Assembly: GCA_039030715.1 (NCBI GenBank)
Contig: JBCCDU010000001.1
Coordinates: 62,001 to 126,000 of the forward strand
DNA length: 64,000 bases
Reading direction: 5' to 3'
Origin: Thermohalobaculum sp039030715
GTDB lineage: Bacteria > Pseudomonadota > Alphaproteobacteria > Rhodobacterales > Rhodobacteraceae
Both the position numbers and the translations under genes were made by a program. Positions 33,630 through 41,846 of this stretch are shown here, in pieces (the first letter of the stretch is position 1; the number at the start of each line of letters is the position of its first letter). Under the pieces are notes generated by a model. That model made no database searches. It was not told the DNA's origin and was given only the letters and a program-made list of their open reading frames with translations.

Positions 33630-34550
33630 TTACTCGCGCAGGAATGCGCCGAAGGCACGGGGGCCGTCGCCCACCTCGATCTCGCCGACGATCTCCAGCG
33701 TTAGCGTGTCGATCACACTCAGCGTGTTCGAGAACCAGTTGGCGACATAGACCCGCGTCCCGGCCCGGTTGGCGGCAATCCCCTCTGGATACTCGCCGGT
33801 GTCCAATGTCGCGATAACCTGGCCCGAACCGATATCGAACACCGAAACACTGTCGCCATAGCTGTTGGTGACAAAACCGCGCCCAGACGCGAGCGCGACG
33901 GCATAGGGACGGTCGCCAACGGGGATGCTGCCAACCGTCTTGCCGGCCTGCAGATCGACAACGCTGACCGTGTTGGACGCGACATTTGCCGTGTAGGCCA
34001 GCCGACCCGCCGCATCCACGGTGACACCAAAGGGCCGCTCCCCCACGGGGATCGCCGCCGTTACACGCCAATCCACCAAATCGATCACCGACACCTGATG
34101 CTGGTCTCGATCCGCGCTCAGCAGATGCGCGCCGTCCGGCGTGACCGCGAGGCCGGAGGGGCTGTCGCCCACCCCGATCGATCTCGCAACCTCGCCATCG
34201 CGTAACTCGTAGATCCGATCCTCGTGCCAATCCGCGACATAGATGGCGGACCCATCCGGGTGGGCCGCGATACCCAACGGACCCATGCCAACGGGAATAC
34301 GGCCAGCGACGTCGCGCGCGTTCGGGTCGATCAGGGTGACATGCTTGCCTTCTGGACTGGTGACATAGATCAGGCCATCCGGTGCCGCGACCACGCCCGC
34401 CGGCTTGCCACCGATGGGCAAGGTCGCCAGGACCGCGCCACTCTCCAGATCCACGATCGAGAGGTCGTCGCTGCCCTGGTTGGTGACATAGGCCTCGCCG
34501 GCGAACCCGATGCTTGCCGTCAGCGCGAGCGCGACGGCAAGACGGATCAA
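33630..34550 (-). CDS. Periplasmic YVTN-family beta-propeller protein
   Basis: Seven repeats of about 42 residues with the YVTN-type signature ('EAYVTNQGSDDLSIVDLESGAVLATLPIG', 'AIYVADWHED', 'LAYTANVASNTVSVVDLQAGKTVGSIPVG', 'VYVANWFSNTLSVIDT'). A short signal peptide ends near 'GFAGEA'. The start is a TTG at 34550 whose last bases overlap the TGA of the SRPBCC gene upstream (TTGA), with GGAGG 9-10 nt before. Last gene of a six-gene minus-strand operon with an ABC importer. Similar propellers are often found beside quinoprotein dehydrogenases; the role is unknown. Confidence 0.8.
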   Translation of the reverse strand: MIRLAVALALTASIGFAGEAYVTNQGSDDLSIVDLESGAVLATLPIGGKPAGVVAAPDGLIYVTSPEGKHVTLIDPNARDVAGRIPVGMGPLGIAAHPDGSAIYVADWHEDRIYELRDGEVARSIGVGDSPSGLAVTPDGAHLLSADRDQHQVSVIDLVDWRVTAAIPVGERPFGVTVDAAGRLAYTANVASNTVSVVDLQAGKTVGSIPVGDRPYAVALASGRGFVTNSYGDSVSVFDIGSGQVIATLDTGEYPEGIAANRAGTRVYVANWFSNTLSVIDTLTLEIVGEIEVGDGPRAFGAFLRE

Positions 34551-35086
34551 TTTCCGGCCTCCATTTCCGCCTTCAACGCATCCAGGCCAGTCCGATACAC
34601 CCCCTTCACCGCCTTCACCGCAGCTTCGTCGTTCAGTTCGGGCGGTGGGCCGTTGTTCGGGTCGCCGCGATAAAACGCGCCGCGCCACTCGACCAGAGAG
34701 CCACCGTTCGCACCGTCCTTCACCGTCAGATGCGAGGAATAATTGGTCACCGGCAGCACCTCCACCTCGACGGCCGTGATGCGATAGGAGTAGCTGCGTT
34801 TCTCGTCCGAAAACTTGTAGAGCACCTCATCGATGATCGGCCCGTCCTCGGCGCCCAGATTCAGACGGCGGGTGGCATCGATCGCGTTGCCGCCCTGCCC
34901 CGTGGTTTTTGCGACGGCGGGATGCCAGCTCATGTCGTCGAACTTGCCGACCCGCTCCCACACCTTGGCGGGCGGCGCATCGATTTCGACGGTGACCGTG
35001 ACCTTCTGGCGGGTGGGGCCGTGCGCCTCCGCCAGCACTGGCACCGTGGCGAGCGCGAGGCCCGCAAGCAATCCAAGCAGTTTCAT
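34547..35086 (-). CDS. Exported SRPBCC protein, MxaD-like
   Basis: A signal peptide (residues 1-21, 'LLAGLALATVPVLAEAHG') is followed by an SRPBCC/START-type ligand-binding fold: 'VEIDAPPAKVWERVGKFDDMSWHPAV', 'ATRRLNLG', 'EVLYKFSDEKRSYSYRI', 'LPVTNYSSHLTV' and a long C-terminal helix 'VKGVYRTGLDALKAEME'. MxaD of methanol oxidisers is a periplasmic member of this group thought to assist the dehydrogenase-cytochrome interaction. It shares several exact motifs with the cytosolic SRPBCC protein at 51548. 179 residues, in operon with the ABC importer. Confidence 0.82.
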   Translation of the reverse strand: MKLLGLLAGLALATVPVLAEAHGPTRQKVTVTVEIDAPPAKVWERVGKFDDMSWHPAVAKTTGQGGNAIDATRRLNLGAEDGPIIDEVLYKFSDEKRSYSYRITAVEVEVLPVTNYSSHLTVKDGANGGSLVEWRGAFYRGDPNNGPPPELNDEAAVKAVKGVYRTGLDALKAEMEAGN

Positions 35087-35122
35087 CGAGATCCTCCCAT
35101 CAGTTTTTGGCCCGGAACTGCA

Positions 35123-35824
35123 TTACTCGGCAGCACGGGCGGGGTCAGAAAACCATGCGCGATACAGGGCTTCAACGTCTTCGGTGTTGCGCCTCTCCTC
35201 GCGGTCGAGTGGCGAGCGGCGGTCGCGCAGCATCCTTGCGGGGGTATCCCCGATCTCCAGCACCCGGTCGGCCAGCGCCAATGCCTCGCGCCGGTCATGG
35301 GTTGTGATCAGGGCGGTGGCCCCGCTCTCAGCCAGTAGACCCCGGATCAGCCCGCGCATCACGCCCACATTCTCGGCGTCCAGCGAGACCAGCGGCTCGT
35401 CCATCAGCACCAGGCTGGGGCGCATTGCCAGGGCACGGGCGAGTGCCGCGCGGCGCTGCATGCCGAGGGAGACTTTCTCCGGGTGCTGATCCGCCGCCTC
35501 TGCCAGCCCCACCGCGTTCAGCAACTCGCGCGCGCGAGCCATGCCGCCCGAACCGGGGATCAGCGCGATGTTCTGCGCCAGGCTGCGCCAGGGCAGCAGG
35601 CGCGGGTTCTGGAACACCACGGCGAGCGCACCCTCGGGCCGTTCGATCCGTCCCGCGAAGTCGGTATCAAGACCGGCGATCAGGCTCAGCAGCGTGGTCT
35701 TGCCACAACCTGAGGGGCCGAGCAGCGCTGCGACCTCCCCCTCAGCAAGGTCGAAGCGCAGATCGCGCAGCACCGGGGCGCCTTCGAACGCTTTCTCGGC
35801 GATCTCGACGCCAAGCACGCTCAC
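35123..35824 (-). CDS. ABC transporter ATP-binding protein, NitT/TauT type
   Basis: ATPase of an importer of the nitrate/sulfonate/taurine family. Walker A is 'LLGPSGCGKTTLL', the Q-loop 'VFQNPRLLPWRSL', the signature 'VSLGMQRRAALARAL' (Leu in place of Ser in the usual LSGGQ), Walker B 'LVLMDEPLVSLD' and the switch histidine in 'ITTHDRREA'. Start: GTG at 35824, overlapping the permease TGA (GTGA); a longer ATG reading at 35854 would overlap the permease by 34 bp. 233 residues. Confidence 0.88.
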   Translation of the reverse strand: MSVLGVEIAEKAFEGAPVLRDLRFDLAEGEVAALLGPSGCGKTTLLSLIAGLDTDFAGRIERPEGALAVVFQNPRLLPWRSLAQNIALIPGSGGMARARELLNAVGLAEAADQHPEKVSLGMQRRAALARALAMRPSLVLMDEPLVSLDAENVGVMRGLIRGLLAESGATALITTHDRREALALADRVLEIGDTPARMLRDRRSPLDREERRNTEDVEALYRAWFSDPARAAE

Positions 35825-36570
35825 CGGCGCCACCGGTTGGCATGACGCTCCCATGGTGCGATCACGCCATATTCGATGATCTGAACCACCAGGATGAAAC
35901 CGAACGCATAGGCGAGGATCGCCGCTACATCAAATTCCTGAAAATAGAGGCCGAGTTGGAAGCCGACCCCGTTTGAGCGGCCAAGAAGCTCGACCACAAG
36001 CACGATCTTCCAAACCAGCGCCAGTCCATTGCGCGCCGCGACGGCAAAATAGGGTGCGAGCTGTGGCAGTACCACATGACGCATCCGCTGCTGCCACGGC
36101 AGGCGATAGACATGGGCCATCTCGTCCAAGTCGCGGCTGAGCTGGCGTGCGCCCTCGCGCAGGGTCACGGCGACATTGGGGATCTTGTTGATGGCCACCG
36201 CGGTGATCGCCGCGACCTCGGTCAATCCAAACCAGACATAGCAGAGGATCATCGTCACCAGCGCCGGAAGGTTCAGAAACAGGCTGAGCCACCCGCCAAA
36301 GAGCTGATCAGCCCGGCCCGAGCGACCCAGCGCCAGCCCAATGGCCGACCCGATCGCCATGGCCAGCGTGAACGCCGCCAGTACGCGCAGCAGTGTTGCG
36401 CCCAGATGTATCCAGTAGCCTTGCGAGGCTTCTCGCAGAAACGCCTGCCAGACCGTCAGGGGATCGGGCAGCACCGGCGAGGCGATGAGCAAGGCCGCGC
36501 CAGTCCAAACCAGCGCCAGGCCACCCAGCGAGAGAACGGGCCAGAGCGCGCGCGAAAGCGGGCTATCCAT
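35821..36570 (-). CDS. ABC transporter permease, NitT/TauT type
   Basis: About six membrane helices and the permease loop that docks the ATPase, 'EMAHVYRLPWQQRMRHVVLPQLAPYFAVAARNGLALVWKIVLV' (EAA-type motif). Length 249 residues from the ATG at 36570, which overlaps the 3' end of the binding-protein gene by 8 bp. Resembles SsuC/TauC-type inner-membrane subunits. The substrate is unknown; the surroundings are all quinoprotein accessory genes. Confidence 0.88.
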   Translation of the reverse strand: MDSPLSRALWPVLSLGGLALVWTGAALLIASPVLPDPLTVWQAFLREASQGYWIHLGATLLRVLAAFTLAMAIGSAIGLALGRSGRADQLFGGWLSLFLNLPALVTMILCYVWFGLTEVAAITAVAINKIPNVAVTLREGARQLSRDLDEMAHVYRLPWQQRMRHVVLPQLAPYFAVAARNGLALVWKIVLVVELLGRSNGVGFQLGLYFQEFDVAAILAYAFGFILVVQIIEYGVIAPWERHANRWRR

Positions 36571-37519
36571 CGCCAACCGGGAAGACGCCACGGTCGAAGG
36601 GGCCGGACTTGTCCCGGAAAGCCGCCCCCCCGACCTCGCGCATTACATCGTGCAAGCGCTTCGATGCCTCGGTATCCGCCAGGGTCCAGTCGGCCTGGAT
36701 GCCAGCGCGGTAGGCCTGGCGCAGCTCCACAAACTCGGCCTCGGTCTTCGCGCGCATCAGCGGGCGCAGGCGGTCCCACTCCGCATCAGAGGATTGCAGC
36801 ATCTCACCGGCCGCACGAACCGCACGCCGGAAAGCGGCGATCAGCGCCGCGTCGCTGCGCGCGCCATCCCACAGGAAGCCGACCAAAGCGGGCACGGGTT
36901 TGATACCCAGCGCTTCCACGGCCTCGGTCACGCCGATCACCCGCTGCGCGCCGCCCGCTTCCAACCGGGCCGCATAGTGCCAATAGATCGAAACCGCCGA
37001 GACCCCGCCGATGGTCAACTGGCGGCTCATCAGAGGCGGCGCGCCGAACAGCGCCTGGGTCTCCTCCGCCAGCGCAAAGCCGCAATCCCGGGCGACCAGC
37101 GCCTGCAGGATCAGCCAACTTTTGTCCACCGGACCGCCGACCACCCCCACCGATTGCCCACGCAGATCGCAGAGCGTCTCTGGACCCCCGGCGCCCGCGA
37201 TCAGGGCGCCCAGGGCGCGCGAGTAGGGAAAGAAGCGGTAATCCGAGCCCAGTCCCCGATGGCGCATGGCCCAGACCCAGTCCGAGACGATCAGATCCAC
37301 ATCGCCCGCCTGAAACGCGATGGTGGTGGCGGAACGCCCGGCTAGCGGCACAACCTCCAGCCGGAAACCCTCGGCCCGGTCCAGACCGTTGGCCTTGATC
37401 GTGTCGACCAGCCAGTTGACGGTACCGAATTTGAGCACCGCAATCCGCAGCTCCGGCGTCTCCGCCCTGGCGAGGCCAGTCGCAAGAATCAGGGCACAGG
37501 CGAGGAAGATGGCACGCAT
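36563..37519 (-). CDS. ABC transporter periplasmic binding protein, NitT/TauT type
   Basis: A signal peptide (1-20, 'LILATGLARAE') is followed by a periplasmic binding fold of the SsuA/TauA/NMT1 kind: 'LRIAVLKFGTVNWLVDTIKANGL', 'VVPLAGRSATTIAFQAGDVDLIVSDWVW', 'LRGQSVGVVGGPVDKSWLILQAL'. 318 residues. The start ATG at 37519 overlaps the upstream TGA (TGATG); a GTG three bases earlier is equally possible. Family members carry taurine, sulfonates, nitrate or thiamine precursors; here the neighbourhood points to something needed by XoxF chemistry. Confidence 0.85.
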   Translation of the reverse strand: MRAIFLACALILATGLARAETPELRIAVLKFGTVNWLVDTIKANGLDRAEGFRLEVVPLAGRSATTIAFQAGDVDLIVSDWVWAMRHRGLGSDYRFFPYSRALGALIAGAGGPETLCDLRGQSVGVVGGPVDKSWLILQALVARDCGFALAEETQALFGAPPLMSRQLTIGGVSAVSIYWHYAARLEAGGAQRVIGVTEAVEALGIKPVPALVGFLWDGARSDAALIAAFRRAVRAAGEMLQSSDAEWDRLRPLMRAKTEAEFVELRQAYRAGIQADWTLADTEASKRLHDVMREVGGAAFRDKSGPFDRGVFPVGDG

Positions 37520-38010
37520 CACTCGTTCAACAGCCTGTTCTTGAGAATCCAGTTTACAGTGCGCAGCCAGATCGCGTCATTGTTCCCGCGCATATCCGCC
37601 GACCCGCCGGCAACCAGCGCGCCCGTCTTCGCATCGCGGATATAAATCGACATGCCCAGGATCAGGTTCGAGGTTTTCTGAACCTCCCCCGTGATCGCGA
37701 CATCGGCTCCAAGCTCGTTGGCCAGGTCGGTATCGCAGCCATTGCAGTTGGACATATTCGAATAGATCCGGGTCTTGGGCTCGACCGGGTCGATATCGAC
37801 CAGTTGGTACTTGCCGGAGCTTTCCAGCCCCTCGACCAAACGCGCCTCGACCATCTGCATCCGGGCCTGTTCCTCCTCGGATGTCTCGCTCAGCGTCGTA
37901 TTGATGAACAGCAGGCCGAAAAAAGCCGCTGTCTTCGGTTCGGCCATACCAGGCGAGGCGCCAAGCCCGATCACCAAAACGGCCGAGAGCAGAGATAGAC
38001 GCGAAAGCAT
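37519..38010 (-). CDS. Exported DUF2380-like protein
   Basis: A 163-residue protein with a signal peptide (1-22, 'SAVLVIGLGASPGMAEP'). The mature part has alternating strands and helices: 'TAAFFGLLFINTTLSETSEEEQARMQMVEARLVEGLESSGKYQLVDI', a small 'NCNGCDTD' motif, 'LGADVAITGEVQKTSNLILGMSIYIRDAKTGALVAGGSADMRGNNDAIWLRTVNWIL'. That pattern matches the DUF2380 group, which I recall near quinoprotein genes. The Cys-x-x-Cys may bind metal or form a disulfide. It is the first gene of the six-gene minus-strand operon and is divergent from the lut-like operon. Confidence 0.75.
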   Translation of the reverse strand: MLSRLSLLSAVLVIGLGASPGMAEPKTAAFFGLLFINTTLSETSEEEQARMQMVEARLVEGLESSGKYQLVDIDPVEPKTRIYSNMSNCNGCDTDLANELGADVAITGEVQKTSNLILGMSIYIRDAKTGALVAGGSADMRGNNDAIWLRTVNWILKNRLLNE

Positions 38011-38201
38011 GTCCTGTTCCTCGATAAGCCAGACCGAAAGCGTCAATCCAGGTATCGATAGTGCATAATGGCGCGTTGCGCAGCCGGTCGGGGCGAAAAA
38101 TCCCGCCTCTCTCAAACATTAAGAACTTACGGGTGCGGGTCCGTGGGGATGTTGACGTGCCATGCGCTTGCCCGCTTTTCTTGAAATCGATGGAGAAGCC
38201 A

Positions 38202-39386
38202 ATGACCCGCCTGCGCCTCGCCGCCCTGACCGTACTCGGCCTCTGCTTTGCCGCCCCTGCGGCGATGGCCGAACAGGTGATCAAGTCCGCCGTTGTCCGT
38301 GTAGAGCGTGACGTCCCGCTCCCGATCTCTCGCCTGGACCTGCCGATCGAGGATGACGGGTTTGCCGGTGCGCGGCAGGCCACGCGAGACAACTCGACCA
38401 CCGGCCAGTTCCTGGGACAGAAATACGAGATGTTGGAGGTCGACACGACCACCACCGATCTGACCGCAACCCTGGACCGGCTGATGGCAGAGGGCGTGAC
38501 CAGCATCGTCTCCATCGCCGCGGCGGACGATTTGCTGACCATGGCGGATCATCTGGCGGAACAGCCGATGCTGCTGCTGAACGCCTCGGCCGAGGAGGAT
38601 CGTTTGCGCAACGACGCCTGCCGGGCCAATGTGCTGCATATCGCGCCGTCGCGCGCCATGTTGGCTGACGGGCTGGCGCAGTATCTGATCTGGAAGCGCT
38701 GGTCGACCTGGCTGCTGATCCACGGCTCGCATCCCGACGACATCACAAAGGCGGAGTCTCTGCGTCGCGCCGCCAAGAAATTCGGTGCCGAGATCGTCGA
38801 GGAACGGGTCTTCGAAGATACCGGCGGCGCCCGAAGAACCGACTCTGGCCACGTGAAAGTCCAGAAGCAGATCCCGGTCTTTACGCAGCGCGCGGAAGAG
38901 CATGACGTCGTGATAGCTGTCGACGAAAATCAGGTCTTCGGCCTCTACCTGCCCTATCGCACCTGGGACGCGCGCCCGGTTGCGGGGGATGCGGGGCTGG
39001 TCGCGCGGTCATGGCACCCGGCCTTTGAAGGTTGGGGTGCGACCCAGCTTCAACGCCGTTTCGAGAAGAAGGAGGGACGGCGCATGACAGACCTGGATTA
39101 TCAGGTCTGGGTCGCCCTGCGCGCGATTGGCGAGGCTGCAACACGGGCGGGTACCGCCGATCCGGTCGCGCTGCGCGACTGGATGCTGTCGGACGAGTTC
39201 GAGATCGCCGCGTTCAAAGGTCAGAAGCTGAATTTCCGCCCTTGGAACAACCAGCTACGCCAGGGCGTTATTATGGCCGATGAGAAGCTCGTCGTCACCG
39301 TGTCCCCGCAGGAAGAGTTTCTGCACCAGGTTACGCGCCTCGACACCCTGGGCTTCGACCGCCCCGAATCCACCTGCACATTCTGA
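38202..39386 (+). CDS. Branched-chain-type periplasmic binding protein of a quinoprotein-associated ABC system
   Basis: A signal peptide (about 1-24, ending 'AMAEQ') is followed by a type I periplasmic binding fold of the Leu/Ile/Val-binding kind: 'DNSTTGQFLGQKYEMLEVDTTTTDLTATLDRLMAEGVTSIVSI', 'PMLLLNASAEEDRLR', 'WLLIHGSHPDD', 'DVVIAVDENQVFGLYLPYRTW'. The family is found with PQQ alcohol dehydrogenase systems. In position it corresponds to lutA of methylotroph lanthanide-uptake clusters (recalled, not checked). Start at 38202 with GGAGAAG upstream; ATG at 38190 possible. First gene of a plus-strand run. Confidence 0.82.
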   Translation: MTRLRLAALTVLGLCFAAPAAMAEQVIKSAVVRVERDVPLPISRLDLPIEDDGFAGARQATRDNSTTGQFLGQKYEMLEVDTTTTDLTATLDRLMAEGVTSIVSIAAADDLLTMADHLAEQPMLLLNASAEEDRLRNDACRANVLHIAPSRAMLADGLAQYLIWKRWSTWLLIHGSHPDDITKAESLRRAAKKFGAEIVEERVFEDTGGARRTDSGHVKVQKQIPVFTQRAEEHDVVIAVDENQVFGLYLPYRTWDARPVAGDAGLVARSWHPAFEGWGATQLQRRFEKKEGRRMTDLDYQVWVALRAIGEAATRAGTADPVALRDWMLSDEFEIAAFKGQKLNFRPWNNQLRQGVIMADEKLVVTVSPQEEFLHQVTRLDTLGFDRPESTCTF

Positions 39387-39395
39387 GGAGACGAC

Positions 39396-40370
39396 ATGCG
39401 CCTTCTGCCCAGCCTCACTGCCTTGCTGATCGCCGGTCCCATAATTGCCGGGCAAGCGCAGGCCTATACCGTCTATGTGACCAATGAAAAGGGCAACAGT
39501 CTGACGATTATCGACAGCGAAACCTGGGAGGTGACGCAGACACTCGACATCGGCCAGCGCCCGCGTGGCATCACGATCTCCCCGGATGGGTCCGAGCTTT
39601 ACGTCTGTGCCTCGGACGACGACACGGTGCAGGTCTTCGATACGGCGACCATGCAGCTCAAGCACACCCTGCCCTCCGGCCCGGACCCGGAGCTGTTCGT
39701 TCTGCATCCCTCCGGCAACCCGCTCTATATCGCGAACGAGGACGACAACATCGTCACCGTGGTCGACGTGAAGGAGCTGCGCGTGCTGGCCGAGGTGCCG
39801 GTGGGGGTAGAGCCTGAAGGAATGGGCGTCTCGCCCGATGGATCGGTGGTGGTGAACACCTCCGAAACCACCAATATGGCGCACTTTATCAACACTGAGA
39901 CCTTCGAGATCGACACCAATGTCCTAGTCGACCAACGCCCGCGCTTTGCCGAGTTCACCAAGGACGGCAAGAAGCTCTACGTCTCGGCGGAAATCGGCGG
40001 CACGGTCAGTGTGATCGACCCGGCCGCCGGCGAGATCACCAAGAAGATCGGTTTCGAAGTGGCGGGCATCGTGCCCGAGGCGTTGCAGCCCGTGGGCGTC
40101 CGCGCGACCAGCGACGGTAAGAAGGTGTTCGTCGCGCTCGGCCCGGCGAACCGGGTCGCCGTCATCGATGGCGAGACCGATGAGGTGATCGAGTATCTAC
40201 TTGTTGGGCAAAGGGTTTGGCAGATGGCGTTCACGCCGGATGAGAAATACATCATTACCACGAACGGTAACTCCAACGATGTCTCGGTGATCGATGTGGA
40301 AAGCCTGAAGGTCATCAAATCCATTCAGGTCGGCGAGCAGCCTTGGGGCGTTGTCGTCTCGCCAAGCTAA
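39396..40370 (+). CDS. PQQ-associated YVTN beta-propeller protein
   Basis: A signal peptide (1-23, 'LIAGPIIAGQAQAYT') and seven YVTN-type repeats ('YTVYVTNEKGNSLTIIDSETWEVTQTLDIGQRPRG', 'ELYVCASDDDTVQVFDT', 'PLYIANEDDNIVTVVDV', 'YIITTNGNSNDVSVIDV'). 324 residues, matching propellers seen beside ABC genes in PQQ-dependent alcohol oxidation clusters and in the lutB position. It follows the binding protein gene after 9 bp. It is a second propeller, separate from that at 33630, with which it shares repeat style. Blade loops are rich in Asp, so metal binding is conceivable but not shown. Confidence 0.83.
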   Translation: MRLLPSLTALLIAGPIIAGQAQAYTVYVTNEKGNSLTIIDSETWEVTQTLDIGQRPRGITISPDGSELYVCASDDDTVQVFDTATMQLKHTLPSGPDPELFVLHPSGNPLYIANEDDNIVTVVDVKELRVLAEVPVGVEPEGMGVSPDGSVVVNTSETTNMAHFINTETFEIDTNVLVDQRPRFAEFTKDGKKLYVSAEIGGTVSVIDPAAGEITKKIGFEVAGIVPEALQPVGVRATSDGKKVFVALGPANRVAVIDGETDEVIEYLLVGQRVWQMAFTPDEKYIITTNGNSNDVSVIDVESLKVIKSIQVGEQPWGVVVSPS

Positions 40371-40390
40371 GAAAACAGAGGGAGAGATCC

Positions 40391-40861
40391 ATGAAACGCC
40401 TACTCGCCGCCCCCCTGCTGGCCGCGCTGCTGGCCTTGCCAGATGCCGTGACCGCCCCGACCGCCGATGCGGCCCCACTTTGCGACAAGCTGGGTTTTGC
40501 CGGGCTGCTTGCCAAGTGCAACCGGGCGACCCTGCCCACGATCACGCTGGGCGCCGGAAAGCCGCTGCTGGAGCAGGAAGGCCCGCTGGTTCTGGAGTCG
40601 GGCGCCTATTACAAGCTCGACATCACCGCCGATGGCAGCCAGGAGCTGGCACTTGTCGGCCCCGGCTTCTTCCGGGCGATCTGGATCAACGAGGTGGTGA
40701 TCAACGATCTGGAGATCCGCCCGCTGGGTCTCGACAGTTTCGAGTTCGACGATGAAGGCACCATCCATCTGAGCTTCATCGCCATCAAACCCGGACGCTA
40801 TCAGTTGAAGATACCGGGGTCGAAAGGCGACACCCAACGCGTCCAGATCCAGATCAAGTGA
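40391..40861 (+). CDS. Exported small beta-rich (cupredoxin-like) protein
   Basis: 156 residues, with a long signal region (1-28, 'LLAALLALPDAVTAPTADA') and two cysteines just after it ('LCDKLGFAGLLAKCNRAT') that could form a disulfide. The rest alternates in short strands: 'LPTITLGAGKPLLEQEGPLVLESGAYYKLDITADGS', 'FFRAIWINEVVINDLEI', 'IHLSFIAIKPGRYQLKIPGS'. This 'PGRY' end resembles cupredoxin folds, but I see no His/Cys/Met copper ligand set. Position matches lutC. Function unknown. Confidence 0.75.
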   Translation: MKRLLAAPLLAALLALPDAVTAPTADAAPLCDKLGFAGLLAKCNRATLPTITLGAGKPLLEQEGPLVLESGAYYKLDITADGSQELALVGPGFFRAIWINEVVINDLEIRPLGLDSFEFDDEGTIHLSFIAIKPGRYQLKIPGSKGDTQRVQIQIK

Positions 40862-40871
40862 GGAGAACCCC

Positions 40872-41123
40872 ATGAAACGCTCATTGATCGCCGCCCTTGT
40901 CCTGGGCTGCGCAACACCGGCCTTCGCAGACAACCATCCCAGCGAAGAGCAACTCGCCAAGATCAATGCCATGCTGACGGACATGCAGTGCGAGGTCGAT
41001 GACGACAACATCGAGAAAGACGGCGACGGGTGGGAACTCGACGATGTCATCTGCGCCGATGGCGGCCAATTCGATATCGTGCTGGATGCCGACCTGAACG
41101 TGGTCGAAAAGCGGGCAGAGTAG
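40872..41123 (+). CDS. Very acidic exported PepSY-like miniprotein
   Basis: 83 residues: a signal peptide (1-20, 'LGCATPAFA') and a mature part of about 63 residues with 20 Asp/Glu against four Lys/Arg. The end ('DDVICADGGQFDIVLDADLNVVE') follows the strand pattern of a PepSY half-domain, and two cysteines (near 41 and 61) may pair. An acidic stretch 'DDDNIEKDGDGWELDD' could hold a hard cation such as Ca or a lanthanide, but is not a canonical EF hand. AGGAGA precedes the ATG. It occupies the lutD position. Its amber stop lies in the same frame as the next gene, only 3 nt from that gene's probable start. Confidence 0.8.
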   Translation: MKRSLIAALVLGCATPAFADNHPSEEQLAKINAMLTDMQCEVDDDNIEKDGDGWELDDVICADGGQFDIVLDADLNVVEKRAE

Positions 41124-41126
41124 ATC

Positions 41127-41846
41127 ATAGCCGCGCTTTCCGTCCGGAATGTCAGCCACAGCTTCGGCCAGCGCCATGCGCTGGCCGATGTGTCTTTGGA
41201 TGTGCCGGAGGGATCGTTTACCGCCCTTCTGGGCATCAATGGCGCGGGGAAGAGCACCCTCTTCAACCTGATCACCCGGCTCTACGACAATGTAACGGGA
41301 CAGATCGAGGTCTGCGGTCACGACATCCGCCGCACGCCGCGCGAGGCGCTGGCGAAGCTGGGCGTGGTCTTTCAGTCGCGGGCGCTCGACGCCAATCTGA
41401 CGATTGCGCAGAACCTCGCCTATCACGGCGCGCTGCATGGGATCGGACGGCGCGAGTGCCTGACGAAGGGAGAGGCGCTGCTGGACCGAATGAACCTCGC
41501 CAACCGGATGGGCGACAAGGTCAAGGCGCTCTCCGGCGGCCAGGCGCGGCGGGCCGAGATCGCGCGGGCGCTGCTGCATGGCCCACGGCTGCTGCTTTGC
41601 GATGAGGCGACCGTGGGCCTCGACGTCCAATCCCGCCGGGACATCGTGGCGGAAGTGCACGGCCTTGCCGCCGACCAGGGGGTCGGTGTTCTCTGGGCCA
41701 GCCATCTGATCGACGAGGTTCTGCCCGACGACCGGGTTGTGGTGATCCATCTGGGGGAGATCCTGGCCACCGACCGAGCCGCCGATCTGGCGGGCGACGG
41801 CACGCTCAGCGATGCTTTTCTGAAGATGACCGGCCGCGCGGCATGA
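41127..41846 (+). CDS. ABC ATPase of a quinoprotein-associated transporter, ATA (or ATC) start
   Basis: ATP-binding subunit: Walker A 'LLGINGAGKSTLFNL', Q-loop 'VVFQSRALDANLTIAQN', signature 'LSGGQARRAEIARALL', Walker B 'LLLCDEATVGLD', switch His in 'WASHLIDEV'. The first strand of the domain and the A-loop ('SVRNVSHSFGQRHALADVSL') are encoded upstream of the first GTG (41190), and the only codons left after the in-frame TAG at 41121 are ATC (41124) and ATA (41127). Reading ATA as Met gives a normal-looking N-terminus, so I place the start there. It corresponds to lutE by order. Length 239 residues. It is coupled to the permease by ATGA. Confidence 0.8.
   Translation: MAALSVRNVSHSFGQRHALADVSLDVPEGSFTALLGINGAGKSTLFNLITRLYDNVTGQIEVCGHDIRRTPREALAKLGVVFQSRALDANLTIAQNLAYHGALHGIGRRECLTKGEALLDRMNLANRMGDKVKALSGGQARRAEIARALLHGPRLLLCDEATVGLDVQSRRDIVAEVHGLAADQGVGVLWASHLIDEVLPDDRVVVIHLGEILATDRAADLAGDGTLSDAFLKMTGRAA

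Noticed and set aside
40950..41060. EF-hand lanthanide site in the acidic miniprotein
   Set aside because: The Asp spacing does not fit the 12-residue EF loop and the last Glu is missing; only general acidity supports cation binding.
41190..41846. Short form of the ABC ATPase starting at GTG 41190
   Set aside because: It would remove the first beta strand and A-loop needed for nucleotide binding, which are encoded directly upstream.
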